Source: Pictodentalium vernedei (Eukaryota > Mollusca > Scaphopoda > Dentaliida > Dentaliidae). Taken from it: a stretch of 64,000 bases of DNA. The notes under the pieces are model-generated. The model saw only the letters and a list, made by a program, of their open reading frames with translations. It was not told the DNA's origin and ran no database searches. Below, piece after piece: positions 55,039 to 64,000 of this stretch. The number at the start of each line of letters is the position of its first letter. The first letter of the stretch is position 1. Made by a program: the position numbers and the translations under genes. The stretch is taken from assembly GCA_031216915.1 (NCBI GenBank), contig CM062297.1, positions 530,556,971-530,620,970 of the forward strand, read 5' to 3'.

Positions 55039-57806
55039 GGCCGATGAAATCGTCAGATGTGTATCCATACACGCAACTAGTAGAAAGCTGTATGACGGAG
55101 GGCCACCACGGATGCCGACATTATGTACACCATATAAGGTATGGGTACATATAGAAATGGATTGGAGGAGTGTCTAATTTGATGGATAAAGGGTTAATAT
55201 CTCCAGATCAAATTAACAGATTTACATAAAAAACTATACAGCACAGCACATCAGTAACCTGAATAAATATATAAAGTAACATGACAATCGGATTGATATT
55301 TTTTGAGTTACCTCATGTCAAAGGGATTGGAGAAATTTTCAATTTGAAGGTTAAAGTGGGTTAATATCTCCGGATCAAATTATCAGATTTACACCAAAAA
55401 CTATACAGCTCAGCACATCAGTAACCTGAACACAATTACAAAGTAACTTGACAACCCAAGCAATATTTTTCAAGTTATCAAATGCCAAAGGGATTGGAGG
55501 AATTTTCAATTTGAAGGATAAAGGGTTAATATCTCAGGATCAAAATAACAGATTTACACCAAAAACTATACAGCTTCGTACATCAGTAACCTGATCACAA
55601 ATATAAAGTAACTTGACAATCCAAGCAATATTTTTCAAGTTATCGAAAGCTAAAGGGAATGGAGCAATTTTCAATTTTAAGGATAAAGGGTTAATATCTC
55701 AGGAGTAAATTATCAGATTTACACCAAAAACTATACAGCTCGGCACATCTGTAACCTGAACACAAATATAAAGTAACTTGACAATCCAAGCAATATTTTT
55801 TCAAGTTATCGAATGCCAAAGGGATTGGAGGAATTTTCAATTTGAAGGATAAAGGGTTAATATCTCAGGATCAAAATAACAGATTTACACAAAAAACTAT
55901 ACAGCTTGGCACATCAGTAACCTGAACACAAATATAAAGTAACTTGACAATCCAAGTAATATTTTTCAAGTTATCGAATGCCGAAGGGATTGGAGGAATA
56001 TTTCAATTTGAAGGATAAAGGGTTAATATATCGGGATCAAATCATCAGATTTACACCCAAAACTATACAGCTCGGCACATCAGTAACCTAAACACAATTA
56101 CAAAGTAACTTGACAATCCAAGCAATATTTTTCAAGTTATCAAATGCCAAAGGGATTGGAGGAATTTTCAATTTGAAGGATAAAGGGTTAATATCTCAGG
56201 ATCAAAATAACAGATTTACACCAAAAACTATACAGCTTCGTACATCAGTAACCTGAACACAAATATAAAGTAACTTGACAATCCAAGCAATATTTTTCAA
56301 GTTATCGAATGCGAAAGGGATTGGAGGAATTTTCAATTTTAAGGATAAAGGGTTAATATCTCAGGAGTAAATAATCAGATTTACACCAAAAACTATACAG
56401 CTCGGCACATCAGTAACCTGAACACAAATATAAAGTAACTTGACAATCAAGCAATATTTTTTCAAGTTATCGAATGCCAAAGGGATTGGAGGTATTTTCA
56501 ATTTGAAGGATAAAGGGTTAATATCTCGGGATCAAATCATCAGATTTACACCAAAAACTATACAGCTCGGCACATCAGTAATCTGAACACAAATATAAAG
56601 TAACTAGACAATCCAAGCAATATTTTTCAAGTTATTGAATGTCAAAGGGATTGGAGGAATTTTCAATTTGAAGGTTAAAGGGTTAATATCTCAGGATCAA
56701 AATAACAGATTTACACCAAAACCTATACAGCTCGGCACATCAGTAACCTGAACACAAATATAAAGTAACTTGACCATCCAAGTAATATTTTTCAAGTTAT
56801 CGAATGCCAAAGGGATTGAAGGAATTTTTCAATTTGAAGGATAAAGGGTTAATATCTCGGGATCAAATCATCAGATTTACACCAAAAACTATACAGCTCG
56901 GCACATCAGTAATCTGAACACAAATATAAAGTAACTAGACAATCCAAGCAATATTTTTCAAGTTATCGAATGTCAAAGGGATTGGAGGAATTTTCAATTT
57001 GAAGGTTAAAGGGTTAATATCTCAGGATCAAATTATCCGATTTACACCAAAAACTATACAGCTCGGCACATCAGTAACCTGAACACAAATATAAAGTAAC
57101 TAGACAATCCAAGCAATATTTTTCAAGTTATCGAATGCCAAAGGGATTGGAGGAATTTTCAATTTGAAGAATAAAGGGTTAATATCTCAGGATCAAATTA
57201 TCTGATTTACACCAAAAACTATACAGCTCGGCACATCAGTAACCTGAACACAAATATAAAGTAACTTGACAATCCAAGTAATATTTTTCAAGTTATCGAA
57301 TGCCAAAGGGATTGAAGGAATTTTTCAATTTGAAGGATAAAGGGTTAATATCTCGGGATCAAATCATCAGATTTACACCAAAAACTATACAGCTCGGCAC
57401 ATCAGTAATCTGAACACAAATACAAAGTAACTAGACAATCCAAGCAATATTTTTCAAGTTATCGAATGTCAAAGGGATTGGAGGAATTTTCAATTTGAAG
57501 GTTAAAGGGTTAATATCTCAGGATCAAATTATCCGATTTACACCAAAAACTATACAGCTCGGCACATCAGTAACCTGAACACAAATATAAAGTAACTAGA
57601 CAATCCAAGCAATATTTTTCAAGTTATCGAATGCCAAAGGGATTGGAGGAATTCTCAATTTGAAGAATAAAGGGTTAATATCTCAGGATCAAATTATCTG
57701 ATTTACACCAAAAACTATACAGCTCGGCACATCAGTAACCTGAACACAAATATAAAGTAACTTGACAATCCAAGCAATATTTTTCAAGTTATCGAATGCC
57801 AGGGAG
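55039..57806 (+). mobile_element. Family E element: about 16 units of 165 bp, 3' end missing
   Basis: Starts GGCCGATGAAATCGTCAGAT with the same lead-in as 8380 (GGCCACCACGGATGCCGACA). The array of 165-166-bp units (CTATACAGCTCGGCACATCA, AAAGTAACTTGACAATCC, GATAAAGGGTTAATATCTC) breaks off at ATGCCAGGGAGG without the GACG run or hairpin. Unit identity is high, and a layered higher-order structure is visible. Confidence 0.85.
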
Positions 57807-58621
57807 GTGGGATTAAAATGTTAGCACTCTACAATACAATTAAGGAAACCTCAGAGCAAAAGATTCTATTCTATAGAATGAGTAGATTGAAATCCCAATA
57901 GACAAATAGCCTTATTGTCAGCCAAAATTATTTGAATTACTTTGTGACATCTGGTTTCACAAAACTTGGGAGATGATATTCAACTTTATTGTAAGTACAG
58001 AAGCACCAGTCGGCTTCCAATATTCCCAGGTGGATGTTTGAGTTAATGAGCAAAACTGTTTCCTGGTTCAGCGTCATCAATGTTCCATGGAAAATATGTT
58101 TGGAAATTTAAATTAATCCTTCGGACATTGGATGGATCAATGCCCTTACAAAATAATGAGCATCTGCAGTATTATTCTCCAATGACAGTCATGCCTAATG
58201 CTTTTATATTATATATACAAGACATTCTTGACGACAATAATGAGAACAAACAAAAATAAGCTACAGTTCAATATAAAATTGATTGAGAAACTCTACAATA
58301 TATAACAGGTCAAAGCAATTTACAGACTGAAAATGAAAGCTTTACGGCAGTGACAAAAATTTACTGTGTTGATATCCCAGGGGTTGAAATCTGTTACTGC
58401 CTGCTGATTGCCCAGTGCTGACCAGTTTTATATTCTGGACTTCAAATCTGAAAAACTATTTGGATGCTGTTATCTGGAATTATTTATTGTTTGCAATTTG
58501 TTACAAGAAATGTGTCTATTTATAAGCTGCTAATCAAATATTTATTAGTTGTTATGAATACACAGTATGGTCTTTATTACAAACTTACAAGTGTCTACAT
58601 TCCTTCACCTCCCTTACAGTT
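57807..58621. other. No recognisable gene
   Basis: AT-rich. GTTAGCACTCTAC at about 57830 resembles a MITE end, but no partner is found. Confidence 0.45.
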
Positions 58622-58911
58622 CACCAATAGGGTGTTATTAGAAACCACTGTCAGGGCTCTACTGAAAAATGCTTAGGGTCACTATGGTGGCATTACACTG
58701 CATCCTTAACCTTGTTATTACTGCACTAGTGGTTAAAAAATGTTCATATAAAATTGTATTGTTGCCATTTATTGGCACTCTCCAATATATAGTAACAAAA
58801 CAATTTATTTATGAACAAAATCATGCTAAAATAAGGCTCCCCTTGCTGGTAGCATTGTATCTTGACAAAAATTACTCGTGTTACAATTCACTTTTGAAAA
58901 ACTTTAGTTAA
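58622..58911 (+). mobile_element. MITE of the TTAACTGGTAGAG family
   Basis: Matches 14424-14737 throughout (GGCTCTACTGAAAAATGCTT, CCTTGCTGGTAGCA, TTACAATTCACTTTTGAAAA). The left end (AATAGGGTGTTATTAG) is decayed, and the palindrome is shortened to GGCACTCTCCAATA with only part of its left arm. It shares its right-hand TTAA with the next MITE. Confidence 0.7.
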
Positions 58912-59158
58912 CTGGTAGAGGGCTAAATTATTTTTGGCCATCAAAATTTGTTCACATATCTTTGCCTTGTTACAATTTATGGTAGAGTGCCTACAGGCAC
59001 TCTCCCATAAATTGTATCAAGCCAGGTCCTTACAGACTAAATAATATCACTTCAAAGATAATACGAAGCATATCCACTGAGTATGAAGCCTTCAAATTTC
59101 AGTACCTTCACCTCAGAGTAAAGCCCAAATATGGACTTCCAGGACTCTACCAGTTAAC
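58908..59158 (+). mobile_element. Snapback MITE, full length
   Basis: TTAACTGGTAGAGGGCTAAA at the left, ACTCTACCAGTTAA at the right. The palindrome at 58960-59025 is built on GCCTTGTTACAATTTATGG. This is the clearest complete copy of the subfamily also seen reversed at 1-166 and 33142-33390. Confidence 0.82.
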
Positions 59159-59161
59159 TGA

Positions 59162-59491
59162 TCATAAACTAGGTTTTATGTGATGAGGGAGCACAGGAAC
59201 AATGTGGGTGTTGTCCCCACCCAGTACTGCAGGCCCTTTTTTCCTTACTTCAGGTCTTTGCATTCCTTTGATCCATCTCTTGTGTATCCTGTCAATCCAA
59301 CTCTTCTTTTTCTCATGCCCAGGCTTCCTCTCACTCTCAGTCTTCACAAGCCCATCTCTTGTTTCTCTCAAGTCTCCACTCCCGGCATCAAGAAAGCTGC
59401 CTCCACAATGGAGCCTTGGTTCCGTGCATGAGAAGATTATGAGACCATCATCTGTCCCCTCCTCATACTCAAAGGGAAAGCTACATCTCAT
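59162..59491 (-). CDS. Uncharacterised 109-codon frame, doubtful
   Basis: The longest frame in this window outside mobile elements that is not visibly repetitive. Its product would be charged (KKKSWIDRIHKRWIKGMQRP), and I recognise no motif. There is no splice-site support, and the complementary strand is C/T-rich, which favours chance frames. It might be an exon or part of an unrecognised element. Confidence 0.15.
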   Translation of the reverse strand: MRCSFPFEYEEGTDDGLIIFSCTEPRLHCGGSFLDAGSGDLRETRDGLVKTESERKPGHEKKKSWIDRIHKRWIKGMQRPEVRKKGPAVLGGDNTHIVPVLPHHIKPSL

Positions 59492-59848
59492 AAAAGAGAA
59501 AGGAGTTGGAGGTTAAAGTGACCATAGCCAAACCGTTCTTCCCTTACTCTAAGGAGAGAGGTGTGATGGGGGTTGGGAGTACCAGGGGTGTAAGGTGTAA
59601 GGGAAGAAGTGGGACTATCTTCCTTCATCTATTCCTTTCTTTTCCAAAAATTCTGTCATTTAGTTGAGTCTGTGTCTTCTATTTCACATCAACTGTTAGG
59701 TGGATTTTGTCCTTATCTACCTAGATCAGGTAATGGTTTGAGCAGCTCCAATCAGAACAGTTCTTTTGTTTTTACAAATGGTAGTTCCATGGAGCATTGG
59801 TCTTCAAACAGGCTCATGAACATCAACAAATGAAGTTTGACTAGCAAC

Positions 59849-60080
59849 AGTGTTTTGTTATATATAATTTGTAATATAAGAAATCTAAATTAAACAAGAG
59901 CTATTGCTAAAGACAATTCCTATCCTCACTGCAGAGCTGGACTGATAAAGCATAAATGAATTAATGTTTTGTTATTTATAATTTGTAATATAAGAAATCT
60001 AGATTAAACAAGAGCTATTGCTAAAGGCAATTCCTATCCCTACTGCAGTGCTGGGCAAATAAAGCATAAATGAATTAAAA
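59849..60080 (+). repeat. Tandem duplication of about 117 bp
   Basis: TTTGTTATATATAATTTGTA... at about 59851 and TTTGTTATTTATAATTTGTA... at about 59968. Both contain ATTAAACAAGAGCTATTGCT and GCATAAATGAATTAA. The unit's ACAAGAGCTATTGCTAAAG resembles a 5' end of the hairpin-ended type, but no 3' hairpin follows. Confidence 0.75.
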
Positions 60081-60199
60081 AACAACCACTGAAAATTTGA
60101 CAAAGTAAGTGTGAGCAATTCTGTTCAACATGTGGAGGAAGCGGGTCATCATTAGGATACTGCATACCAAATTCCATCGAAATCAATCCACTCACTGTT

Positions 60200-60332
60200 G
60201 AATGGATGGATGGACCGACAGATGGACTGACAGGTGGACCGTCATACAGACAGCAGACAGACGATCAGACAGACGGATGGATGGATGGATGGACGGAGGG
60301 ATGGATGGATGGACAGACAGACAGACGTTCTT
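60200..60332 (+). repeat. GATGGACAGACGGA-type microsatellite
   Basis: Imperfect GATGG/GACAGAC/GGACGGA repeats. In the hairpin-ended families such runs precede the 3' hairpin. Here the run is followed by GTGGCTACCTATGTGGCTAT rather than a clear terminal hairpin. Confidence 0.75.
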
Positions 60333-60419
60333 ACAAATGGCTACCTATGTGGCTATTTTATGGACATGTTAGGTGGCTAACCTAAAACACATGTCCAACA
60401 TAATAAAACAAGTTTTTGG

Positions 60420-61215
60420 GGGGGAAAAGTTTTGGGGGGTCAGCTAACCCTAACCCTACCCTTTACTGACCCAAACCCTATCCACCCCTAACCCTAGCAA
60501 CATAACTCTGACTCCCCTTCACTAACCCCCCACCCCGGAATGCCCTAACCCTACTCTATATTTATCCCCCCCCCCACCCCCACAATAAGAGATTCTGTTA
60601 CATGGCTAGCCACGTAACAGACTTTAATCACATAAGTATCCGGTTTTACTAACTCGTAGCCACATAAGTAGTCATTTTTGTGTGCGGACAGATGGGCGGA
60701 TGGACGGAGGGACGGATGCTCCAACATTTCGGGTTTATGGGCTACCAAAAAAACATTTTGTATGTCCAAAACCTTATTTTACCCAGAACCCCACCCCCTC
60801 CACCCTAGAACTTATATTTAACCCTAACCCCACCCCTCCACCCCAAAACCACACCCTAACCCTACCCCACCCTGACCCTAAAAGCCCACACCAGACCTTA
60901 ACCCCCACCCACCCCCAGGACCTAATCCCCCAACCTTAATATGAAGTCTCTGCTACTGCTGGTTCATGAGCTCTACTCTAGAGGCTACCCCTAACCCCCA
61001 CCCTACCCTACCCCACCCCTGACCCAACCCCACCCTAGCCAAACCAATATGATTAGGAGCTATTTTTCGTTTTAGGGGCTACTAAAACTAAAACCCCACC
61101 CCTGACCCCAACCCTAACCCAACCCCGGGACCTAACCCTCCCCAACCTTAAGCCCTACTCTGAGGCTACTCCTAACCCACTCCTAACCCTAACACTACCT
61201 TAATTTGGAGGTAGC
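60420..61215 (+). repeat. Degenerate CCCTAA-rich (telomere-like) repeats
   Basis: Blocks of AACCCTAACCCTACCC, CACCCCTAACCCTAGC, AACCCTAACCCCACCCC and similar at about 60440-60550, 60780-60935, 60985-61045 and 61095-61200. They are interleaved with GGGGCTAC/GTAGCCCC elements and a family A fragment (GTCTCTGCTACTGCTGGTTC at about 60943). This looks interstitial rather than a chromosome end, because ordinary repeats continue on both sides. Confidence 0.7.
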
Positions 61216-61383
61216 CCCTAGTAATAATATCCCCTAAACCCCCAATGTTGGCCGGGACGCATGTTGTGGTCGTGATACATGCTGATAGTGTCCTTAAACA
61301 TCAATAAATAACATAAATTTTGCATTTCAGCTTCAGTCAACACAGAAATTAGATAATGAGTATTGATACATCCCTGCAGACAA

Positions 61384-61587
61384 TTAACCCTTTACACAAC
61401 GCAGATGATATCAAAATTTATTATTTTAAATATCATGTTTTAAAATTAAAAAAAAAATTTCAACAACTCACTGAGCTCATTCCAATGAGGGGGTCACATG
61501 AAATGGTTTTGAAATTTTTTTTTTGTTGACTGCTCAGTTTGTATATTATGTGGGCAGATGCGGTCAATTTGTTAGGTAAAGAGTTAA
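61384..61587. mobile_element. piggyBac-like MITE
   Basis: TTAACCCTTTACACAACG at the left, TTAGGTAAAGAGTTAA at the right. The interior matches 51577-51825 (AATTTATTATTTTAAATA, TCACATGAAATGGTTTTG). The left half of the central palindrome is mostly deleted. Confidence 0.75.
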
Positions 61588-61721
61588 TACATAATAATTA
61601 ACACATTTCACATCTGTCAACTGGAAACAAGGATTGATGCAAAACAAAAATGTTATTGATGATAATTTAAAAAGTTGTTAAACTGAAACGCAAGTTAGTG
61701 GGAACTACTGCCATCACTTGG

Positions 61722-62205
61722 CGTCCGGCATCCGTCGTACGGCATCTGTTAACGTTTGACACTTGTGATCTTCTTCAAAACAACTGGGCCAAATTCAAAC
61801 ATATATTACACAGACCATCTTTGGAGTATACCCTTTCTATTTTGTTCAAACGAAGCAGCTGCCATCTTCATGCTGTGGTTAATGCCCAAAAAGCCTAAAA
61901 ATCTTCTCATGAACCACCAGAGACAATGCCTTAATATTTGGTATGGATTACCCTTTGGTGTTGAAGATTAAAGTTTGCTCAAGGGAAGTTTGTAGGTCAA
62001 CATTTGGGCTCTCTGTGGGAGCATACCCATTTTGGGCTCCACCCAAAATTTGTATTCAAAAATCCGATGGACTGATTTGAACCAAATTTGGCATGTAGTA
62101 TAATTGAGTCATAAGTACTAGATTGTGGTCCCAAACATTTTTTTCACAGCCCCGTGAGAACCCCAGGAGCTAAAAATAGAAACAAATTTAAAAGCATATA
62201 TATTT
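61722..62205 (-). mobile_element. Reversed family A 3' fragment
   Basis: Reads in reverse as the family A 3' module: the complements of GGGTTCCCACGGGG, CCAAATTTGGTTCAAATC, GAGCCCAAATATTGACC and ACCAAATATTAAGGCATTG in order. It leads to a short microsatellite whose complement contains GTACGACGGATGCCGGACG at about 61722-61745. It has no 5' hairpin and no core. It ends about 11 bases before the next element starts. Confidence 0.7.
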
Positions 62206-62216
62206 AACAAGAGGCC

Positions 62217-64000
62217 CCACGGGGCCTGAAGCGCTCATCTTGAACAGAACACAATATAAACGAGTACATTACGCAAGCCATCTCCATAAGCTACACTGTC
62301 AATCCCTGAGTCCCTCAGGAGTGACAAAAATAATCCGGACATAATGCCTTTTCTTCAGTTGATCATAAAGTAAAATGTTGAGCTCCCCTATGAAGCCCCT
62401 TGATACAACCTATGTGGATTAATCTTAGTTACACACCTCTAGAGGATAATGAATACAAAATTTTTAATTCTTCAGCAAAATGGCCAATTCCGGCTCCCAT
62501 AGGGAGCCCAAATATTAACCCAGGCTCTCGATTTGAACACAGTTGAATCTGACTTCCCTAGAGATGTTGCGTACCAAATATGAAAGCATTCTGACTGTTG
62601 GATTTGAAGAAGAGAAATTTTAAAGAAATTTCTTCATATTGCACTAAGTTAAAATTTGGACTACCATAGTGAGCCCAAATATTAACCTATGGATCCAATT
62701 TGAACAAACTTGAATCTGATCCCCCTAGAGATGTTGTATACCAAATATGAAAGCATTCTGACTAGTGGATCTGAAGAAGAAGATTTTTGAAGAAATTCCC
62801 TCATATTGTACTAAGTTAAATTTCATGTTCCCACATGGAGCCCAAATATTAACCCAGGCACTTGAATTGAACAAATTGGAATCTGACCCCACATAGAGAT
62901 GTTGTATACCAAATATGAAAGCATTCCGACTGATGGATCTGAAGAAGAAGATTTTTAAAGAAATTTCCTCATATTGGACTAAGTAAAACTTTGGGCTACC
63001 ATTGTGAGCCCACATATATACCTAGGGATCTGATTTGAACAAACTTGAATCTGACCCTCCTAGAGATGTTGCATACCAAATATGAATGCATTCTGACTGG
63101 TGGATCTGAAGAAGAAGATTTTTTTAAATTACCTCCCATATTGAAAAAAGTTAAAATTTGGGCTTCTGTAGGAAGCCCAAATATTAACCTAGGGACTTGG
63201 TTTGAACAATCTTGAATCTGACCCTCATAACAATGATGTATACCAAACATTAAAAGATTCTGACCGGTGATTCTGAAGAAGAAGATTTTTAAAGAATATT
63301 CCCCATATTACCCTATGTTAAAAATTCGGGCTGCTGTAGTGAGCCCAAATATGGACCAATGAGCTTTATTTCATCAACCCCCCATGAATGCTGTATACCA
63401 AATATCAAAAGATTCTCATGATTGGTTCTTGAGAAAAGATTTTGTTAAATTTTTGCAAATATGCTGACTCAGCATTTTTTCGATGCCCGTTACAGAACAC
63501 CCTAACATGGCAATTTTTTTTTACCATTCAATACTACTGGTCCTAAGGATACTTCATACCAAATAACAGCTCTCTGTTCTGTGTGGTTTGGGAAATATGG
63601 GCGTTTGAAAATATTTATATTTTTAGCTCCCAGGGTTCCCATGGGGATGCAGGATTTTTTTTTTTTTGCATGGGTCAAGTACTTATGGCCCAATAATACC
63701 ACATACCAAATTTGGTTCATACCGGACCATCGGTTAAGAAAATAGAAATTTTGGACAGGGCCAAAAATCTTACCCCTCCCATTACAAAGTCAAATATTGC
63801 TTCACGAACTTCGTTTGAACAAACTTGATTCTACACCTAAAAAGAAAGCTCCATGGCAAATATCAAGTCATTGTACACACTGGTTCTTGAGAAGAAGATT
63901 TTAAAAATATTTTGGAGCATTTTCCCTCACTCCCTCCCTATGGGGCTGGGCATGTTGAGTTGAACAAAAATGCAATGCCCCTTTGGGACCATCACTCACA
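62217..64000 (+). mobile_element. Family A pearl-like element, runs off the window
   Basis: The 5' end ACAAGAGGCCCCACGGGGCC is a hairpin, then CTGAAGCGCTCATCTTGA. Five to six core units follow (GAGCCCAAATATTAACC, GATGTTGTATACCAAATATG, TTCTGACT(A/G)GTGGATCTG), then the 3' module from about 63430. The microsatellite and 3' hairpin lie beyond 64000. Confidence 0.78.

Noticed and set aside
55039..57806. CRISPR-like regular array
   Set aside because: Units are 165 bp, repeated throughout their length with no variable spacers, in eukaryotic mobile DNA.
60420..61215. A true telomere
   Set aside because: The CCCTAA units are degenerate and scattered, and ordinary mobile elements continue on both sides.

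Overview
This window looks like a stretch of repeat-dense, AT-rich nuclear DNA from a marine invertebrate. I favour a mollusc, possibly a bivalve, at moderate to low confidence. The basis is the abundance of elements that combine a roughly 165-bp tandem core, a GACGGA-type microsatellite and a terminal hairpin, which is the layout known from bivalve 'pearl/CvA' elements. DIRS-type retrotransposons, tRNA- and 5S-headed SINEs and CCCTAA-like repeats fit a metazoan but do not single out a phylum. I found no convincing host protein gene, tRNA or rRNA gene.

Layout. 1-1.7 kb: the end of a snapback MITE and a direct duplication of about 236-257 bp. 1.7-5.8 kb: a non-LTR retrotransposon (+) with an unbroken 1047-aa endonuclease/reverse-transcriptase ORF. 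5.8-15.4 kb: inverted repeats, a SINE, and a mosaic of nested hairpin-ended elements and MITEs. 15.4-22.1 kb: a decayed DIRS retrotransposon (-), DIRS-1, with inverted terminal repeats and an internal complementary region (ICR). It sits inside another tandem-repeat element. 22.7-28.4 kb: three hairpin-ended elements of one family (family A), head to tail, carrying a SINE and a MITE. 28.4-31.2 and 34.7-36.2 kb: two elements of family B. 38.0-43.4 kb: elements of families C and D, the latter holding a candidate solo LTR. 44.7-51.2 kb: a second, divergent DIRS element (-), DIRS-2, with a 94-bp perfect palindrome in its right terminal repeat. 51.3-51.8 kb: two MITEs back to back. 52.3-57.8 kb: two family A elements, one with a 5S-headed SINE, then a 2.8-kb array of 165-bp monomers with higher-order structure (family E). 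58.6-59.2 kb: two adjoining MITEs. 60.4-61.2 kb: degenerate CCCTAA-rich sequence. 61.7-64 kb: a reversed family A fragment facing a forward one that runs off the window.

How it fits together. The only protein-coding capacity belongs to three retrotransposons: one non-LTR element with an open ORF and two DIRS elements broken by frameshifts, a stop and a deletion. Everything else is non-autonomous. The most unusual pattern is that at least six families with unrelated cores (A-F here) share one plan: a short 5' hairpin, a body often built of about 145-170-bp or about 310-320-bp tandem units, a GACGGA-like microsatellite, a 3' hairpin, and a terminal TAAAA(A/T). They nest in and abut one another, which suggests one mobilisation mechanism serving many unrelated cores.
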